Origin: Flavobacterium sp.
GTDB taxonomy: Bacteria; Bacteroidota; Bacteroidia; Flavobacteriales; Flavobacteriaceae
DNA length: 64,000 bases
NCBI RefSeq assembly: GCF_027482425.1
Contig: NZ_JAIXWA010000041.1
Span: 1-64,000 of the forward strand
Direction of reading: 5' to 3'
The notes beneath the pieces were generated by a model, which was not told where the DNA came from, made no database searches, and saw nothing but the letters and a program-made list of their open reading frames with translations. The translations under genes were made by a program, and so were the position numbers. This document shows, one piece after another, positions 62,801 through 64,000 of this stretch (its first letter is position 1; every line of letters starts with the position of its first letter).

Positions 62801-63348
62801 GTCGTGCGACTCGAACCGCTAAACGTTCCCGAAATGGCATTACAGGTTAAAGTTGGCGTTAACGTTACCGCATTGATACATTCGTCGTTGGCGGGGGGAG
62901 CAAACTGTTGCACACAAACAGTAAATCCAGCGGTGGATGTTCCACTACTTGCATTCATCACGCGTATGAAATAGGTAGTGCCTGGGGTGAATATATTTCC
63001 AAAATAAGATTCAGTTGAACCGCCCCCAAACTGTCCAATACACACTACAGAAGTTCCCGTGCAACTGCTTTCCAAAACTTCAAAAGCGACATTGAGTCCC
63101 CCAGCAGGAACCACCGTAATACTCATGGTAGCTTGCGTTGCGGTAAAGCGGTACCATACATCTTGCGAAGCAGTCAAGGCACAGGTGGGTTGGGGTGTGG
63201 TGCGCGTGGCACCGTTAAACGAACCCGAAACGGCATTACAGGTATTGGCAGGCGTAAGTTCAATCGCGTTGGCACATTCATCGTTTTGTGACCAACCGCT
63301 TACGATTCCCATGAAGAGGACAAAAAATAAGCGTAAAGTTCTTTCCAT
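59878..63348 (-). CDS. Eight-repeat surface protein with T9SS sorting domain
   Basis: The 1156-residue protein starts at the ATG of MERTLRLFFVLFMGIVSGWS, a signal peptide; a TTG six codons upstream overlaps the promoter box. Eight tandem domains of about 130 residues follow, each beginning NDxCxNAxxLTP and containing QDVWYxFTAT, then GxCTGT and a final VCVQ segment, with six conserved cysteines. The fold is likely a beta-sandwich like PPC or jelly-roll domains. Domains 2 and 3 are nearly identical at DNA level. The C-terminus is a T9SS type-A domain (LRLFPNPVQTELTWTAPVDF...TYWIRLSNTTQSVVRPFVKK). Likely an adhesive or substrate-binding surface protein; ligand unknown. Confidence 0.9.
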   Translation of the reverse strand: MERTLRLFFVLFMGIVSGWSQNDECANAIELTPANTCNAVSGSFNGATRTTPQPTCALTASQDVWYRFTATQATMSITVVPAGGLNVAFEVLESSCTGTSVVCIGQFGGGSTESYFGNIFTPGTTYFIRVMNASSGTSTAGFTVCVQQFAPPANDECINAVTLTPTLTCNAISGTFSGSSRTTTAPTCANTASQDVWYRFVATDPTMSVTVVPNGNVNVAFDVLDGSCTGTSVACISQLGVGSTEFYFNNNFVVGNTYFVRVLNASSGLATNSFTICVQNYPTPANDECINAVTLTPTLTCNAISGTFSGSSRTTAAPTCASASIQDVWYSFTATDSSNRITVVPLNNLNVAFEVYSGSCSGSVFSCIGQFGAGSTETLLASNFVVGTTYYIRVLHSSASLVTGGFTICVQNIPTQPNDLCANAITLTPSPTCNATSGAFNGATISTAAPACANTASQDVWYQFTATDPTMSVSVGPNSSLNVGFEIFAGSCTGTSIACVSQTSTGVSEFFVNSNFVVGTTYFVRVFNVSAALSTLNFVICVQNYPQPANDACANAQVLTPANLCNPTTGTMSGALFSGPAAACVPTSPHDVWYQFTATDPTMGITVTPLNNLNVAFEVYSGSCTGTLLGCFNNGGSGATEDFLNSTFEVGSEYYVRVLSATAQINTAGFTICIQNYPTPANNTCANALVLTPAETCVATSATFAGSTLNGGVSTCAPNAGQDLWFQFTATAPTMSVSVGPSTNLNVAFEIYSNSCTGTLVACQNQTGSSVSEFYVDTNFVVGTTYYVRVLNTTATLSTLGFVICVQNYPQPANDACANAQVLTSSTSCALTTGTFNGATATGAIPSCVTASIQDVWYQFTATHATTSITVNPGNNFNVVLEVFDGSCTGTAIACINTVGNGASEVYLNNNFVPGNVYFVRVASATNGVITSTFTICVQGFPQPSNDACANATPITPSNACNGPVVSLAGATIEAPAPTCAATASQDVWYSFVAPLSSMTVQISGGTGVNHGFQVYETSCSGSVINCMSQAGTSATEIVNLNNLTVGATYLIRVFNVNAALTTAANFVVCVYNNALTVGEIALADLRLFPNPVQTELTWTAPVDFSAYTIVNALGQTVRQGTLTGAALDVADLPQGTYWIRLSNTTQSVVRPFVKK

Positions 63349-63363
63349 TTTTTCAATTTTTGA

Positions 63364-63371
63364 CAAAAATA
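63364..63371 (-). promoter_or_regulatory. Putative -7 box of the eight-repeat protein gene
   Basis: TATTTTTG on the minus strand matches TAnnTTTG, 15 bases upstream of the ATG at 63348. Confidence 0.45.
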
Positions 63372-63523
63372 ATGCAACTCAAACAGATTTAATCGCTTGG
63401 TTTTAGGTAAAATGTTAATAGGGGGTATAAAAATTTTTAATTTAATAATTTTATAAAGAAAGGATAACATCTTTAGTTAGAACTCCGATTCATTTCGTAT
63501 TTTCGAGTGCTAAAAAAAAGAAA

Positions 63524-64000
63524 ATGTCGATAAAAATCACTGGATCGGGGAGTTACATACCCACAGAAGTGGTAACCAACTTGGACTTCGCCCGCCACCA
63601 ATTTCTCAACGAAGACGGAACACCTTTTCCTTACTCCAATGAGGTCGTTGCTGAGAAATTTTTGGAAATAACGGGAATTAAAGAACGACGCTATGTTTCT
63701 GATGATTTATTGACATCCGATATTGCTACTGTAGCTGCACAACGTGCCATAGCCGATGTAGGTATCGATCCTGAAACGCTGGATTACATCATCTTTGCAC
63801 ACAATTTTGGCAACGTCAAAAAAGGCGCCATTCAATCTGATATTCTTCCTAGTTTGGCGACGCGAGTGAAATATGATTTAAAAATCAAAAATCCGAAATG
63901 TGTGGCCTATGATATTCTCTTTGGTTGCCCCGGTTGGATAGAAGGAGTCATTCAAGCCTATGCGTTTATCCGAGCGGGTATGGCTAAAAAATGTTTAGTG
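63524..64000 (+). CDS. 3-oxoacyl-ACP synthase III (FabH)-like protein, 5' part
   Basis: The first 159 codons of a thiolase-fold protein run off the window. MSIKITGSGSYIPTEVVTNL and EITGIKERRYVSDDLLTSDI are typical KASIII starts. The catalytic Cys135 is in DILFGCPGWIEGVIQAYAFI. FabH enzymes condense acyl-CoA with malonyl-ACP; this CPGW variant is common in Bacteroidota and may instead serve a dedicated lipid or flexirubin-type pathway. The rest of the gene and neighbours are needed to decide. The upstream 157-base spacer is AT-rich with a weak TATTTTCG box. Confidence 0.9.
   Translation, partial: MSIKITGSGSYIPTEVVTNLDFARHQFLNEDGTPFPYSNEVVAEKFLEITGIKERRYVSDDLLTSDIATVAAQRAIADVGIDPETLDYIIFAHNFGNVKKGAIQSDILPSLATRVKYDLKIKNPKCVAYDILFGCPGWIEGVIQAYAFIRAGMAKKCLV

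Noticed and set aside
59878-63348. Regularly spaced repeats considered as a CRISPR array
   Set aside because: The repeat unit is ~390 bases, in frame and encodes a protein domain with conserved cysteines; there are no short identical repeats with unique spacers.
60067-63406. Many plus-strand frames opposite the eight-repeat protein
   Set aside because: Similar frames recur at the domain period because the minus-strand gene is repetitive; none has a plausible start or protein family.

Overview
The window looks like a chromosomal segment of a Flavobacteriaceae bacterium (Flavobacterium-like, phylum Bacteroidota). The evidence is: three surface or secreted proteins ending in type IX secretion (T9SS) C-terminal sorting domains; -7 promoter boxes of the Bacteroidota type (TAnnTTTG); A-rich start regions with few Shine-Dalgarno sequences; a zinc-less L36; an S46 dipeptidyl-peptidase; and LytS/LytTR-type signalling. 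I see no rRNA, tRNA, CRISPR array or insertion sequence.

Layout. 1-9.6 kb (mostly minus strand): the 5' part of a YadA-head-like surface protein, citrate synthase, an LRR/T9SS surface protein that follows a TPR histidine kinase and a LytTR regulator in one apparent operon, and enolase. 9.8-12 kb: a secreted protein of unknown role converging on carA. 12.1-29.4 kb (minus): the ribosomal supercluster in two transcription units. The str unit is rpsL-rpsG-fusA-rpsJ and ends in a strong terminator. After a 391-bp gap with its own consensus promoter comes rplC through rplQ, including secY, infA, rpmJ and rpoA. Only two spacers inside this long unit are large (before rpsD and before rpsH); each holds an RNA hairpin and each precedes an r-protein (S4, S8) that is an autoregulator in E. 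coli.

29.7-46.9 kb: housekeeping and envelope genes on both strands: an Omp85-like barrel, rlmB, a rhomboid protease, rarA, a radC/YjjG/secreted-protein operon, a DUF1287 lipoprotein, mpl, a DPP7-like peptidase, a pappalysin-like T9SS metalloprotease, obgE, a CNNM/CorC protein, adk and hpt. 47-56.2 kb (plus): purK, a thioredoxin-like protein, purE, an M3 oligopeptidase and gcvP, with a UbiA-like membrane protein on the minus strand. 56.9-59.8 kb: an arsenic operon (arsR, DUF6428, arsenate-reductase/PTP-like, ACR3) followed by a truncated haemoglobin. 59.9-63.3 kb: an eight-repeat T9SS surface protein. 63.5 kb to the end: the start of a FabH-like ketoacyl-ACP synthase.

The most unusual signals are non-coding. 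One is short tandem arrays of 7-bp units (one of 8 bp) sitting exactly at gene 3' ends at five places between 46 and 56 kb; some start inside the last codons or the stop codon. A second is a ~90-bp structured repeat found twice, each time just after a stop codon and in the same orientation relative to the upstream gene. A third is the pair of hairpins before rpsD and rpsH. Gene functions come from reading protein motifs by eye; no database search was run.
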